Assembly (NCBI GenBank): GCA_963082875.1
Contig: OY720097.1
Coordinates: forward strand, 15,260,501-15,324,500
DNA from: Corella eumyota
Taxonomy: Eukaryota; Chordata; Ascidiacea; Phlebobranchia; Corellidae
Reading direction: 5' to 3'
Length of the DNA: 64,000 bases
The notes beneath the pieces were generated by a model. That model saw nothing but the letters and a program-made list of their open reading frames with translations, did no database searches and was not told where the DNA came from. A program made the position numbers and the translations under genes. Positions 1 through 13,609 of the stretch are shown here, piece by piece; position 1 is the stretch's first letter, and each line of letters starts with the position of its first letter.

Positions 1-1225
1 TTACTAATATCATGATATACAATTGACAAAAATTTTAAATTAATAACAACCTTTAAATTTTAATAAACAAACACCTATTATTAAGTAATTAGTGATAAAA
101 ATTAAAATTTTAATTTATTTTTGAGTTAGTAATATCATAATATACAATTGACCAAGATTTAAAAAATTAATAACAACCTTTAAATTTTAATGAACAAACA
201 CTTATTAATTAGTAATTAGTGATAATTAAATGTCGTAAATAGGAGGTTTGCGATTCGTTGGGATAATAACAAACATACTAAAAATTTAGAACTTTTAGTT
301 TTAAAGAACAAAAGTTCTCGTCTTTCAAAATTCTGACTAGAAAGAATAAAAACAACTAGATTTATTTGATAAATAAAATATGGTTCAAAATCATTAGATC
401 ATTTTTAAAATTAATCTCTATTAATAAATGAAGTTATGCATAAACATTACTTAATTATAAAATTCAACTGAATTAATAAATTAAATATTACGTATTCAAA
501 TTTTAGACTAAACATGTATTAAATTATTGGACTAAGGAAATTTTAGAACAAAATTATTTGACATGTTTTAAAATATTAATCTTTAGTTTTTTAATTAATT
601 AACAAGTAATTAAATATACTTAACAAACAAAAATTAATTCTTTAACCCAGTTTTAATGTGTTGATATCACAATATACATTAGACAAAGTTTTAAATGCCT
701 AAAATTGATTTTTGGTTTTTAATAAATAAACAAGCATTTAGATATAATAAACAAACAAAATTTATTTTTTAAATATTTTTTTAATTACTAATATTATGAA
801 ATACATTATACTAAAATTTAAATGCCTAATATCAAATTTTAATTTTTGATAAACAAACAAAAATTTAAATATAATAAATAAACAAATATTAAATTTTTAA
901 TCCATTTTCGAGTTATTAATATTATGATATATAACTGACCAAAATTAGAAAACCTAATAACGATCTCTAAATTCTAATAAACAAACACCTATTAATTACT
1001 AATTAATAATATTTAAATTATCAAAATAGGAGGATTAAAACACAATATGATAATAAACAACATACTAAAATTTTAAAAATTTATATACACAAAATCAAAA
1101 GTTATTCGATTTCAAAATTCGGATTAGTAAGAATAAAAATAAAAATGATAAATAAAATATGGTTCAAAATTATTTGATTATGTTTAGCATGAATTTTTAT
1201 AAATAAAAAAAAATATGCATACACC

Positions 1226-1901
1226 TTAACTAAGAATATTACATATCTTTGATTTTTAATAAACAAACAAGCATTTAAATATATTATACAAATAAAATTA
1301 ATTTTTCAACCCAGTTTTATGTTGGTAATATCAGGATATACATTATACTAAATTTTAAATTCCAAAAATTAATTTTTGATTTTTAATAAATAAACAAGCA
1401 TTTAAATAAAATAAACAAACAAAAATTATTTTTTAAACATGTATTTTAATTACAAATATTATAAAATACATTATATTAAATTTTAAATGCCTAATATTAA
1501 ACTTTTATTTTTAATAAACAAACAAGAATTTAAATATAATAAACAAACAATAATTAAATTTTTAATCCATTTTCGAGTTATTAATATTATGATATATAAC
1601 TGACCAAAATTTGAAAACTTAATAACGATCTCTAAATTTTAATAAACAAACACCTATTAATTACTAATTAATAATACTTAAATTATTAAAATAGGAGGAT
1701 TGAAACACAATATGATAATAAACAACATACTAAAATTTTAAAAATTTATATACACAAAATCAAAAGTTATTCGATTTCAAAATTCGGATTAGTAAGAATA
1801 AAAATAACTAGATTTATTTGATAAATAAAATATGGTTCGAAATTATTTGATTATTTTTGAAATACATAAAATTTTATAAATAAAAAATATATGCATAAAC
1901 A
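1226..1901 (+). repeat. ~675-bp higher-order repeat unit, copy 1
   Basis: Begins at the landmark TTAACTAAGAATATTACAT. The same ordered series of modules restarts at 1902, 5322, 5995 and 6953. Spacings are 676 (1226 to 1902), 673 (5322 to 5995) and 958 bp (5995 to 6953); the last carries about 285 bp of extra hairpin minisatellite. A related landmark lies at about 3379. Confidence 0.75.
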
Positions 1902-2047
1902 TTAACTAAGAATATTACATACCTTTGATTTTTAATTAACAAACCAGCATTTAATATAACAAACAAACAAGAATTATTTTTTAATTATCTTCAAATTTTA
2001 AATATAATTAGATATAACCGACTAAAATTGAAAAACCTAATATCAAT

Positions 2048-2500
2048 CTTTAAATTTGAATAAACAAACACCCATTAATTAGTAATTAGTGATGAAAATT
2101 TTAATTTTAATTCATTTTTGAGTTAGTTATATCATGATATACAATTGACCAAGATTTAAAAAGTTAATAACAACCTTTAAATTTTAATAAACAAACACCT
2201 ATTAATTAGTAATTAGTGATAAAAATTAAAATTTTAATTCGTTTTTGAGTTACTAATATCATGATATACAATTGACCAAAATTTAAAAAGTTAATAACAA
2301 CCTTTAAATTATAATAAATAAACACCTATTAATTAGTAATTAGTGATAAAAATTAAAATTTTAATTCATTTTTGAGTTACCAATATCATGATATACAATT
2401 GACCAAGATTTAAAAAATTAATAACATCCTTTAAATTTTAATAAATAAACACTTATTAATTAATAATTAGTGATAATTAAATATTGTAAATAGGAGAATG
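2048..2500 (+). repeat. tandem ~127-bp satellite monomers
   Basis: At least three head-to-tail monomers. The landmark TTA(C/G)T(A/T)ATATCATGATATACA recurs at about 2123, 2250 and 2377, a spacing of 127 bp. The same monomer occurs in 1-235 (spacing 125 bp), 2860-3150, 3790-3960 and 7090-7380. Monomers differ by only a few substitutions, which suggests recent homogenisation. Confidence 0.8.
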
Positions 2501-3960
2501 AAAACATAATCTGATAATAAACAACATACTAAAATGTCAGATTTTTAAATTCTAAGGAACTAAAGATATCTTCTTTCAAAATTGGGACTAGAAAGAATAA
2601 AAATAATAATAATAATAAAAATAATGATAAATAAACGAAAATTATTTTTCTAATATGTTTTTTAATTACTTATATTATAAAATACACCATACCAAATTTT
2701 TAATGCTTAATATCGAACTTTAATTTTTAATGAACAAACCAGCATTTCAATAAAAAAAACAAACAAGAATTATTTTTTAATTCATTTTCGAATTATATAT
2801 ATTATAAGATAAAACCGACCAAAATTTAAAAACCCAATAACAATCTTTAACATTAAATAAACAAACACCTATTAATAAGTAATTAGTGACAAAAATTAAA
2901 ATTTTATTCGTTTTTGAGTTACTAATATCATAATATACAATTGACAAAAATTTAAAAAATTAATAACAACCTTTAAATTTTAATAAACAAACACCTATTA
3001 TTAAGTAATTAGTGATAAAAATTAAAATTCTAATTTATTTTTGAGTTAGTAATATCATAATATACAATTGACCAAGATTTAAAAAATTAATACCAACCTT
3101 TAAATTTTAATAAACAAACACCTATTAATTAGTAATTAGTGATAATTAAATGTAGTAAATAGGAGGTTTGCGATTCGTTGGGATAATAACAAACATACTA
3201 AAAATTTAGAACTTTTAGTTTTAAAGAACAAAAGTTATCGTCTTTCAAAATTCTGACTAGAAAGAATAAAAACAATAATAATAATAACTAGATTTATTTG
3301 ATAAATAAAATATGGTTCGAAATTATTTGATTATTTTTAACATAAATTTCTATAAATAAAAAAAGATATGCATAAACATTAACTAAGAATATTACATATA
3401 TTTGAATAAACAAACAAGCATTTATATATACTATACACACAAAACTAATATTTAACGCAGTTTTAAGTTGTTTATATCAGGATATAGATTATACCAAATT
3501 TTAAATTCCTAAAATTGATTTTTGATTTAAATTAAATAAACAAGCATTTAAATATGATAAACAATTGAAACTTATTTTTCAAATATGTTTTTCAACTACT
3601 TATATTTTAAAATACATTATACCAAATTTTTAATGCTTAATATCGGACTTTAACTTTTAATCAACAAACAAGCATTTAAATATAATAAACAAAAAGAATT
3701 AATTTTTTTTTCATTTTCAAGTTATAAATATTATAACATATAACTGACCAAAATTTAAAAATCTAAAAACAATCATTAAATTTAAATAAACAAACACCTA
3801 TTATTAGTAATTAGTGTCAAAAATTAAAATTTTAATTTATTTTTGAGTTACTAATATCATAATATACAATTGACAAAAATTTAAAAAATTAACAACAACC
3901 TTTAAATTTTAATAAACAAACACCTATTAATTAGTAATTAGTGATAATTAAATGTCGTAA

Positions 3961-4075
3961 ATAGGAGGTTTGCGATTCGTTGGGATAATAACAAACATAC
4001 TAAAAATTTAGAACTTTTAGTTTTAAAGAACAAAAGTTATCGTCTTTCAAAATTCTGACTAGAAAGAATAAAAAC

Positions 4076-4107
<32 letters not shown>

Positions 4108-5310
4108 CACTGACAATAACAATATGTTTCGAAATCTAAGATTTCGAACCATAACTAGATTTATTTGATAAATAAAATATGGTTCGAAATCATTTCATTC
4201 TTTTTTATAAATATAATTTATTTAGTAGGTTTATTAATTAAATTATGAATTTAAATATGAACTTTTTTATATTTAAACCTAATTTTAACAAACGAACACG
4301 CATTCATTGATATTGTAATAGAAAAGTAAACTAAATTTAAAAGCAAAATACCGATCTTAATTTTTTAGTAATCAAACGAGTATTAAAATATAATAATAAC
4401 AAAACAATTAAAAATACAAAATTTACACATTTTTGACTTATACTGTAACATTTTACTTAATTTTCAACCAATATTTTTTACTTTAATAGACAGCGAAAAG
4501 GACGATTTTTGACGGCGACCAGAACGCTATTAAATTATTCAAGCGTTAAACTCACACTGATTCGTTATTTTATAAAAAAAAAACTAAAATAATGATTAAA
4601 CGATATTTAGCTAGAGTTAAATCTTCATTTTAAATAGCAACATACAAAATAATAATAACAACAACATATTAAAATTTCAGAAAATTTAATCGTTAAATTT
4701 TAATAATAAAATATATTAATTAGTAATTAGTGACATTTAAATGTCGTAAATAGGAGGTTTGCGATTCGTTGGGATAATAACAAACATACTAAAAATTTAG
4801 AACTTTTACTTTTAAAGAACAAAAGTTATCGTCTTTCAAAATTCTGACTAGAAAGAATAAAAACAATAAATACACTGACAATAACAATATGTTTCGAAAT
4901 CTAAGATTTCGAACCATAATAATAATAATAATAATAACTAGATTTATTTGATAAATAAAATATGGTTCGAAACCGTTTGGTTTTTTTTTATAAATATAAT
5001 TTATTTAGTAGGTTTATTAAATAAATTATAAATTTAAATATTAACTTTTTTTAATTTAAACCTAATTTTAACAAACGAACACGCATTCATTGATATTGTA
5101 ATATAAAAGTAAACTAAATTTAAAAGCAAAATACCGATCTTAATTTTTGGTAATCAAACGAGTATTAAAATATAATAATAACAAAACAATTAAAAAAAAA
5201 ATTTACACATTTTTTACTTATACTTGAACATTTTACTTAAGGCGACCAGAACGCTATTAAATTATTCAAGCGTTAAACTCACACTGATTCGTTATTTTAT
5301 AAAAAAAAAA
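3961..5310 (+). repeat. ~790-bp higher-order repeat units
   Basis: Two copies of a second unit type, starting with ATAGGAGGTTTGCGATTCG at 3961 and 4750 (spacing 789 bp). Each continues through an (AAT)n tract with one hairpin, a module beginning AACTAGATTTATTTGATAAA (4153 and 4936), and a more GC-rich segment containing GGCGACCAGAACGCTATT. The second copy is shortened by an internal deletion relative to the first. Confidence 0.75.
4078..4107 (+). repeat. (AAT)n microsatellite
   Basis: About nine AAT repeats next to a hairpin element in the 790-bp unit. Equivalent tracts of different length occur at about 3277, 4918 and 6853, so this junction varies in length between repeat copies. Confidence 0.85.
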
Positions 5311-5321
5311 ATAATTACACC

Positions 5322-6952
5322 TTAACTAAGAATATTACATATCTTTGATTTTTAATAAACAAACAAGCATTTATATATATTATACAAATAAAATTAATTT
5401 TTTAACCCAGTTTTATGTTGTTAATATCAAGATATACATTTTACTAAATTTTAAATTCCCAAAATTGATTTTCGATTTTTAATAAATAAACAAGCATTTA
5501 AATAAAATAAACAAACAAAAATTATTTTTTAAACTTGTATTTTAATTACTAATATCATAAAATACATTATATTAAATTTTAAATGCTTAATATCAAACTT
5601 TAATTTTTAATAAACAAACAAGAATTTAAATATAATAAACAAACAAAAATTAAATTTTTAATCCATTTTCGAGTTATTAATATTATGATATATAACTGAC
5701 CAAAATTTGAAAACTTAATAATGATCTCTAAATTTTAATAAACAAACACCTATTAATTACTAATTAATAATATTTAAATTATCAAAATAGGAGGATTGAA
5801 ACACAATATGATAATCAACAACATACTAAAATTTTAAAAATTTATATACACAAAATCAAAAGTTATTCGATTTCAAAATTTGGATTAGTAAGAATAAAAA
5901 TAACTAGATTTATTTGATAAATAAAATATGGTTCGAAATTATTTGATTATGTTTAGCATAAATTTTTATAAATAAAAAAAAATATGCATACACCTTAACA
6001 AAGAATATTACATATCTTTGATTTTTAATAAACAAACAAGCATTTAAATATATTATACAAATAAAATTAATTTTTCAACCCAGTTTTATGTTGTTAATAT
6101 CAGGATATACATTATACTAAATTTTAAAATCCAAAAATTAATTTTTGATTTTTAATAAATAAACAAGCATTTAAATAAAATAAACAACCAAAAATTATTT
6201 TTTAAACATGTCTTTTAATTACAAATATTATAAAATACATTATATTAAATTTTAAATGCCTAATATCAAACTTTTATTTTTAATAAACAAACAAGAATTT
6301 AAATATAATAAACAAACAAAAATTAAATTTTTAATCCATTTTCGAGTTATTAACATTATGATATATAACTGACCAAAATTTGAAAACTTAATAACGATCT
6401 CTAAATTTTAATAAACAAACACCTATTAATTACTAATTAATAATACTTAAATTATCAAAATAGGAGGATTGAAACACATTATGATAATAAACAACATACT
6501 AAAATTTTAAAAATTTATATACACAAAATCAAAAGTTATTCGATTTCAAAATTCGGATTAGTAAGAATAAAAATAATAATAAATATATGGACAATAACAA
6601 TATGTTTCGAAATCTAAGATTTCGAACCATAATAATAAATATACGGACAATAACAATATGTTTCGAAATCTAAAATTTCGAACCATAATAAGTATAATGA
6701 CAATAACAATATGTTTCGAAATCTAAGATTTCGAACCATAATAATAATAAATATACGGACAATAACAATATGTTTCGAAATCTAAGATTTCGAACCATAA
6801 TAAATATACGGGCAACAACAATATGTTTCGAAATCTAAGAGTTCGAACCATAATAATAATAACTAGATTTATTTGATAAATAAAATATGGTTCGAAATTA
6901 TTTGATTATTTTTAACATAAAATTTTATAAATAAAAAATATATGCATAAACA
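5322..6952 (+). repeat. ~675-bp higher-order repeat units, copies 2 and 3
   Basis: Two consecutive copies of the unit seen at 1226-1901 (5322-5994 and 5995-6952). The second is expanded to 958 bp because a five-copy hairpin minisatellite (about 6576-6860) sits between two internal modules that are directly joined in the other copies. Outside that block the copies are almost collinear. Confidence 0.75.
6576..6860 (+). repeat. hairpin minisatellite, five copies
   Basis: Five tandem copies, 53-59 bp apart, each holding a 31-bp near-palindrome at 6601-6631, 6657-6687, 6710-6740, 6769-6799 and 6822-6852. The core is TTCGAAATCT, one central base, then AGATTTCGAA: a perfect 10-bp stem that extends to about 15 bp with one mismatch. 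Between hairpins lies a spacer of the type AATAAATATACGGACAATAAC. Single copies lie at 4123-4153 and 4888-4918 at the equivalent site of other units. Confidence 0.85.
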
Positions 6953-7384
6953 TTAACTAAGAATATTACATACCTTTGATTTTGAATTAACAAACCAGCA
7001 TTTAATATAACAAACAAACAAAAATTATTTTTTAATTATCTTCAAATTTTAAATATAATAAAATATAACCGACCAAAATTTAAAAACCTAATATCAATCT
7101 TTAAATTTGAATAAACAAACACCCATTAACTAGTAATTAGTGATGAAAATTTTAATTTTAATTCATTTTTGAGTTAGTAATATCATGATATACAATTGAC
7201 CAAGATTTAAAAAGTTAATAACCACCCTTAAATTTTAATAAACAAACACCTATTAATTAGTAATTAGTGATAAAAATTAAAATTTTAATTCGTTTTTGAG
7301 TTACTGATATCATGATATACAATTGACCAAAATTTAAAAAAGTAATAACTACCTTTAAATTATAATAAATAAACACCTACCATA

Positions 7385-7558
7385 AATACACTGACAATAA
7401 CAATATGTTTCGAAATCTAAGATTTCGAACCATAATAATAATAAATATAATGACAATAACAATATGTTTCAAAATCTAAGGTTTCGAACCATAAAAAAAA
7501 TAATAATAAGTATAATGACAATAACAATATGTTTCGAAATCTAAGATTTCGAACCATA
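7385..7558 (+). repeat. hairpin minisatellite, three copies
   Basis: Three further copies of the same hairpin unit (7404-7434, 7463-7493, 7528-7558), again separated by AAT-rich spacer. The middle copy has base changes in both arms. The block abuts the inverted module at 7559-7706. Confidence 0.85.
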
Positions 7559-7706
7559 ATGAATGCGTGTTTGTTAAAATTAGGTTTAAATATAAAAAAG
7601 TTCATATTTAAATTTATAATTTAATTAATAAACCTACTAAATAAATTATATTTATAAAAAAGAATCAAACGATTTCGAACCATATTTTATTTATCAAATA
7701 AATCTA
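7559..7706 (-). repeat. inverted copy of internal satellite module
   Basis: This segment is the reverse complement of the module found in direct orientation at 4153-4322 and 4936-5098, with only scattered differences. It is the only clearly inverted module in the array and lies exactly at its right edge; beyond 7706 the sequence is unlike the satellite. Confidence 0.8.
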
Positions 7707-9148
7707 GTTTTAGTTTTGCAATTTCGTAATTTTTTAATAAAAGTGTCATAACTGTTATGGGTATCAATATTTATATAAATATTTGGTGCATACGTTAAGT
7801 TAATAAGCTTTTGTTTTTTTCAAGAAATCGTTATTTTTTTTAAATTTTTTATATATTAATTTTGGACGAAAAAGAGTCACGTGTACCAGTTATACATAGA
7901 ATATGAATTAGCTTAAGATTTTTTTGGGTTTTTTTCCATTTTTTGTACACTTTTCAGAAAAGTGTCCAGACTGTGACACTGTCATCTATAAACTGCATAG
8001 TATGCGGCACATACTAACCCCGACCTACCATGCTGCAAGTTATATTAAACAAGAAAAAAAAGTCGCAGAAAAAAAAGTCGCACCAAACAAATGATAGTTA
8101 ATGTTTTTCCCTTGTAGAACTATACACGCAAATCAATTGGTAAAAACAGACAACATAATGATTTGGATCATGTTAACGCTAAAACTTATCACAATGTTGG
8201 CTAATCAATCAACTTTTTTTTTCTTTTTTTCGTTTTTTTTGGTTCAGTCCTTTCAATCAATTCGGTATATTGCAATTACGCAGAAAATAACACGATAAAT
8301 AAACTCGTATAACCTATAAATCAATAACAAAAATATATTTGTACCAAACTTTAAAGAAAAAATAATCCGAACGAGTATAATTGCAAATCGTGTAACTAAC
8401 ATAAGGTACCATAGAATTTTACGCAAGCCCACAGTTGTCACTGAATACTTAATGTTTGACGTTAATTTGAAATAGATCTAAATATAAGAATTAAACTAGA
8501 GGTAAAATTAAATAATACAAAAATATTTGGATATAAAGCGATTTGTCAAATGTAAATTTGAATGAAAAAAAAATATGAATTTTAGAACTTTAGAAGAAAA
8601 ATTAAAAAAGTATATATATGTTGACTAACAAAAATAAATACATTTCTTAAAGCACTGCTGCACCAAAACTAATATTATTTTTTAATATACAAATAAACTA
8701 AAATTTTAAAATGTTGTTTTTATACTAAAATTTAAAAATGTTGTTTTTGTATGAACAAAATTAATCTAAAATTTAAAGCAGACCAAAATTTAACATAAAC
8801 CGAATTAAAGGAAATAAGCAAAAATTATTTTAAATAACCCCAAGAAACTACCTTTGTATAAACAGAGAAAGTAAAATTAAACAAAAAAAGTAATAATTTA
8901 AATATATAAAGATTTTACTTCACAGAAATAGGTATTGTTTCTAACATGCATAATTTGTTCTGAACAAAAAGGTACCAAAAGAAAATTAAATTAACTTTGT
9001 AACTATGAATAATTATTGAGTATTTTAAGGAGTATACTGCACAAAGAAATAACTGCAAAGTTTGACTTTTAAGCCAAATATCTAAAAGATATCACCATCA
9101 CCAAGCAAATCTATTTAAAAGTTCAAGCCCAAAATCAACACCTCAAAC
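7707..9148. other. AT-rich intergenic region, no gene seen
   Basis: No satellite modules and no convincing exon. It holds poly-T runs (for example 8213-8240), a small direct repeat of AAAAAAAAGTCGCA at about 8050-8085, and the 3' flank of the minus-strand MTUS-like gene near 9148. The short open frames here are low-complexity. Confidence 0.6.
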
Positions 9149-12100
9149 CTACCCAGATGTCACATTTCCACAAGAAACAACCTCGTTGTTATTATTATTA
9201 TTCAGAAAATCTCCTTCTCTAAAGGGCACAGGACTTGATTTACCTCTTTTTGGTGTCTCAAAAACCCCATTTGCTTGAGCCCCTGAAGGTGAAGTGGTGA
9301 ACACTGGGTTAAATGGTGAAGTTGGGGTTGGAGTCGAGGAGTTAAGACGATATGTTAGCTCTTCAATTTTACGTTCTTGCGATGAGGAGTTATTTCTTTG
9401 TTCATCCAAAGATCGACGCATTTTTATGTTTTCACGTTGAAGAGCTCTAAAAATTAAAGTAACGACTTTTTTACTTCGATCAATTACCAAAAAAATATCA
9501 AAATCCCAAAAATATATATGCATATATATTTTTTTTTGATTTGTTAGGCTACATTTTTTAAATTCACCTATTTTCATTACTCTTCGCATGTAATTGAGAT
9601 TGCAGGTCTTCAATTTTTTGTAACTGTTGAGAGTTAAAATCTTCAAGAGTTTTAATGTCTTGCATCCGAGATGTTGATTTAGCCAACTACAAATAAAAAC
9701 TCCTATTTACTAATCTACAAAAAAACTTGTAAAATGTTTAAAAAAATGAAACCTAAATAATTAATGATTAACAAGTATTATCAAATATTGTAACCTCTTG
9801 TTTAAGCTTATGAGATTCTGTCTCTCTCATCGCCAAAACTTCTCTCAAACTTCGACTTTCTGCATTGGCATTGTGATATCTCTCTTCATGAGCCTTAAAT
9901 TAAAACAATAAAATAAATAAAATATATTCAGTTAACAGAACTTTAGCAAGCACAGGTACGAAATAAAAATAATTCACAAAACAAGAAGAAAATTACATGT
10001 TTTAAGTTTTAACTCTATTTGTCAACTTTTTAAGCACCGCTAACTTAGTATAACAGGTTTTTGTCTGTAATAAGCACTTAAAAAATTATAGGTTTTGTTA
10101 TACGAAAAAGAAACAAAGTCAACTTTAATAGCTACACCAAAGGTTCTATGGTAACTTGAAACCAAGGAGAATAATAGCCTATTTTTGTACTTGTAATTCT
10201 TGTTTAACTCGTTGATTAAATGATGTTTTAAGTTCCTCAATCTCCCCACATTTCAGTTCTACCTCAATTTTCCATTCCTCCTGATTAGATTCATGTTCAA
10301 GACTAAGATCTAAAACCAAAAATTAATAATTTAATAAAAAGATATTTTTAAACACTATTTTGTTCAAGTTTACCTTCTAATTCCAATGAATGCGCTTCTT
10401 TTATTTCATTTATCTTTGTAACATTCTTTTTCCTCTGCAAGGAAAAAACTTGAATTTATTTTAGTATTTTCTTGTGTGTATGCTTATAAATAAAAAAATG
10501 TTCAAGATTTTTTTACCTCATTTTCCAAAGTGTCCATTACTTCATTTAGCTTAAAACCTAATTCTTTATTAATGTTGGTTTCTTTATTGACTATTGACTG
10601 CAGTTGTTCTAAAATGTTTATCAAATATATGTATTATAAATTAGCTTGCATATACAAACGTCAAAAAACTTTATTAAAAAAAATTGTAAACACCATATTT
10701 TACCAATTGTTTCATTGTTTTTAACAGCAACTTGTTCCAGTTGTTGTTTTTGTTGTGACAATTTTGGCGCAGAGAGTCCGTAAATCTAGGAAATAAAACA
10801 TTTCAAATGAAAAACATTTCAAAAAAATTGCATTTAAGTTACCATATTATTTGTAAAATAAATTAAAAAATAAATGTATATTGCTTACCTTATTAACAAC
10901 ATAATCTAACAGTGTTGCAAAGGCAACTGTGCATTTTGCATTGTCATCCAATTTCTTTGCATAATCTTTTCAAAACATATAATTAAGTTATTTTTTGTAA
11001 AACTGGTATAGTGTGTAAAACAAATTATTTAACCCAAATAATATAATTTTAATTATGTTTATTTTTTTAAACTTTTGTCCACTAGTTCAAGCCTTAATAA
11101 TTATTTACCCGTTTTAAAATAAAAAATTACACCATATCTACCTTTTTTTAATAATTCTAATTTTGATTCTTTAGGCTTAGGTTTAGAAATATTAGCGGAT
11201 GTTCTTAATCTTGTTGTTGTACTTGGAACCGGAACAGAAGTTTGTCTGCTAGTTGTTGATGAAAGTCCATATCGGTTTATAGTTCCTAAAAAGTACCAAA
11301 AAAATATTTTAGCTTATTAATTAGTTAAAAAAATGTTATTTTCTTTATTTTTTTATTAATTTTTGTGTAGCCTACTGCAACATTATAAAATGTTTTACCT
11401 CGCTTGTTGGTAACGGAAGTTTCCACTTTAGATTGTTTAAGGGTTGGGGCATTAGGTCGTGAAGAATTGTTAGTTGAGGTTGAGTTAATACCATACCTGG
11501 TTGGTGTTAATGAACCTGATCAGATTTAAAATAAAAATATAATTTTTTAAATTTAAACACAACATTCTCTAAAAGCAAAAGCCGTAATCAATAAGTTAAA
11601 AAGATCACTTGTTCAAGGTAGATAGGCTAACAACATTTAACAATTATCAAAAGAATGCATGTACAGTACAGTTGGTTTACTTTGTTTATTTAAGCCAAAA
11701 TGATTTATGAGGTTATAATATATGCCTATAAATATTTGATGTGTATTTTAAAATAAAAAAAAACTATAAAAAAGAGATAGATGTATATATATAACATAGG
11801 TATTTGTTAAAATTAATACCTTTTCCATTTGTCAAAGAGGTAATGCGGGAAGGGGTTGGAGAATATGATCGGGTTTTTGAAGATGCACATCCCAATCTAT
11901 CTGCCGTCAATCTATTCACTATAAAAAATTTTTAAAAAAATAATATTGATAATATAAATATAATTTTAACAAAATTATGGGGAACTGAAAAAGTATAAAT
12001 TGTTAAATAAAAACACATAATAATTAACTTAAAATAAAATAATACAAATATGTGTATTTTTTTCTCTTATATATACCATTTAATGTTATACCTACAGGCA

Positions 12101-13609
12101 TAATAAAACTAATTGGCATGCTGAGTAAAAGGTTATTCAAATAATCTCAAGGTTGGTGGGTTATTTAAAATACCCCAAGGAACAATTTAGTCTAGGTAAA
12201 TTATTACTTACAGCTATCATTACCAGCAAATTTTTCAAAATGCAATATAAGCTCATAAGTCTTATTATGTTGCATTATTACCAGATTAAAATACAAAACT
12301 TATTTGAAAAATTGAATTAAAAGAAAATTAATCAACATTAGTTCACTAAAAAAAATATTATCAAACTTAAATAAATAAATAAAAAATTTTATGTAGGATA
12401 TATTGCTACAAAAAGTGCCTCATAAAATAATCTATTTGCCCATTGGCAACTAATTTTTTTAAGTGAACCATCAACTTTAAGTTTAAAGCCTTCTTTAAAG
12501 TTTTTATTATTATATGACACACATTACAAACAAATAAACCAGTTTTTCTACCTTTTTCTGAAAATATATTTCTGTTTAAAATTACACCTATAAAATTTTA
12601 AATACGAAAATAAATAAAGTTTAAATTCCATTATAATATTTTTAAAAGCGACCTTCTTCTAAAATACAATGCATTGGTATAAATTACAGTAGCCTTAATA
12701 TGTTTCATTGTTTAGTTTAGTGCTTTGTGCACTCTACTTTTTAGTAATAACAAAACAAACACAATACCTTGGCTTAAAATAACAATCGACGATTCAAAGA
12801 ATGTAAATACAACTTTTTAAAGAACAAATATTTTACTAAATGTTCAAGTCAAGAAAGCAAACACCTTTATTTACATTCATGAATAGAACAACGAATAGTC
12901 AAAAGAATTTAAATGGCCTTTAAAGAAAGACTACTACATATTGTTTGTTGTGCGTGCCACGTGTAAAAAGGCTTGAAAGCAGGAAAAAAATTAATTGTTT
13001 TTGCACTAGAGAAAATATTTAAGTTTGGGTCAACACACTTATAAATTTTAAAATGTGAAAGGTAGTAAGTAAATATTGTAAAAATATTAAACAGTTGTAG
13101 CCTATATATTTTGTCAGTTATATTTTTATTTAAATTTACTAAAATATTTAAAATAAATATCAAAATAGCTTAGTTTTTCAAAGAATTTAGTAAAAAATAA
13201 AATATTTAGCAAAGAAATTATGTAAGATTTCCATTTATTATATATTGTACCAAATTACAAATAGATAAAAAATAGTCATAGATAAAACTTATTCCTTGAA
13301 TATATTTTAAATTATTTATGGTTTAGGCATGCAAATAGTATAATACAGTACAAATTAATAAGAATAATATTTATTAAATACCTTTCACAGCATATAGAGG
13401 TTTTCGCTTAGTTGGACTAACAACATTGCTTTTTACATTGGCTGGTTGTTTTAATCTTGGCGGAGTTTTTTTAGCTAAAAAAATAAAAGTTTATTAAGTA
13501 TTTACTTTTGCTTATAACTATTTTTTATCTACACACATTTTTTACCTGCAGCTGGGATTGTTTTTTCCGATAAAGGCTTTCGGTGAGTATTGGCAGATAA
13601 ATTATACAT
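9149..13609 (-). CDS. MTUS/ATIP-like microtubule-associated coiled-coil protein
   Basis: Spliced minus-strand gene with roughly a dozen exons. The chosen start (13609) opens MYNLSANTHRKPLSEK; phases agree across the first introns. The N-terminal third is Ser/Thr/Lys/Arg-rich and basic (e.g. RITSLTNGK, RYGLSSTTSR), typical of microtubule-binding tails. The rest is a long coiled coil: KLELLKKDYAKKLDD leads into heptads, then AESRSLREVLAMRETE, which resembles the MTUS1 segment LEQELESLKAVLEIKNE. A conserved-looking end, ENIKMRRSLDEQ...EELTYRLNSS followed by Ser/Pro-rich sequence, matches the MTUS1/2 C-terminus (MENEELLWKLHNGD then Ser/Pro). MTUS proteins bind microtubules and regulate their stability. 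The protein ends with a six-Asn run coded by an AAT/AAC repeat. The family call is by eye; a different centrosomal coiled-coil protein remains possible. Confidence 0.6.

Larger units (their letters stand above)
1..7706. repeat. nested AT-rich satellite array
   Basis: The whole stretch is built from recurring AT-rich modules. Recognisable marks include AACAAACACCTATTAATTA, TATCATGATATACAATTGAC and TAGGAGGTTTGCGATTCG. Three scales are visible: monomers of 125-127 bp, higher-order units of about 675 bp and 790 bp, and a 53-59 bp hairpin minisatellite inside some units. Frames are densely stopped and no gene was seen. The array starts before base 1, so its true length is unknown. The right edge is sharp: near 7706 the repeat vocabulary stops. 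A pericentromeric or other tandem satellite is the simplest reading; a nest of non-autonomous transposons is the alternative. Confidence 0.85.
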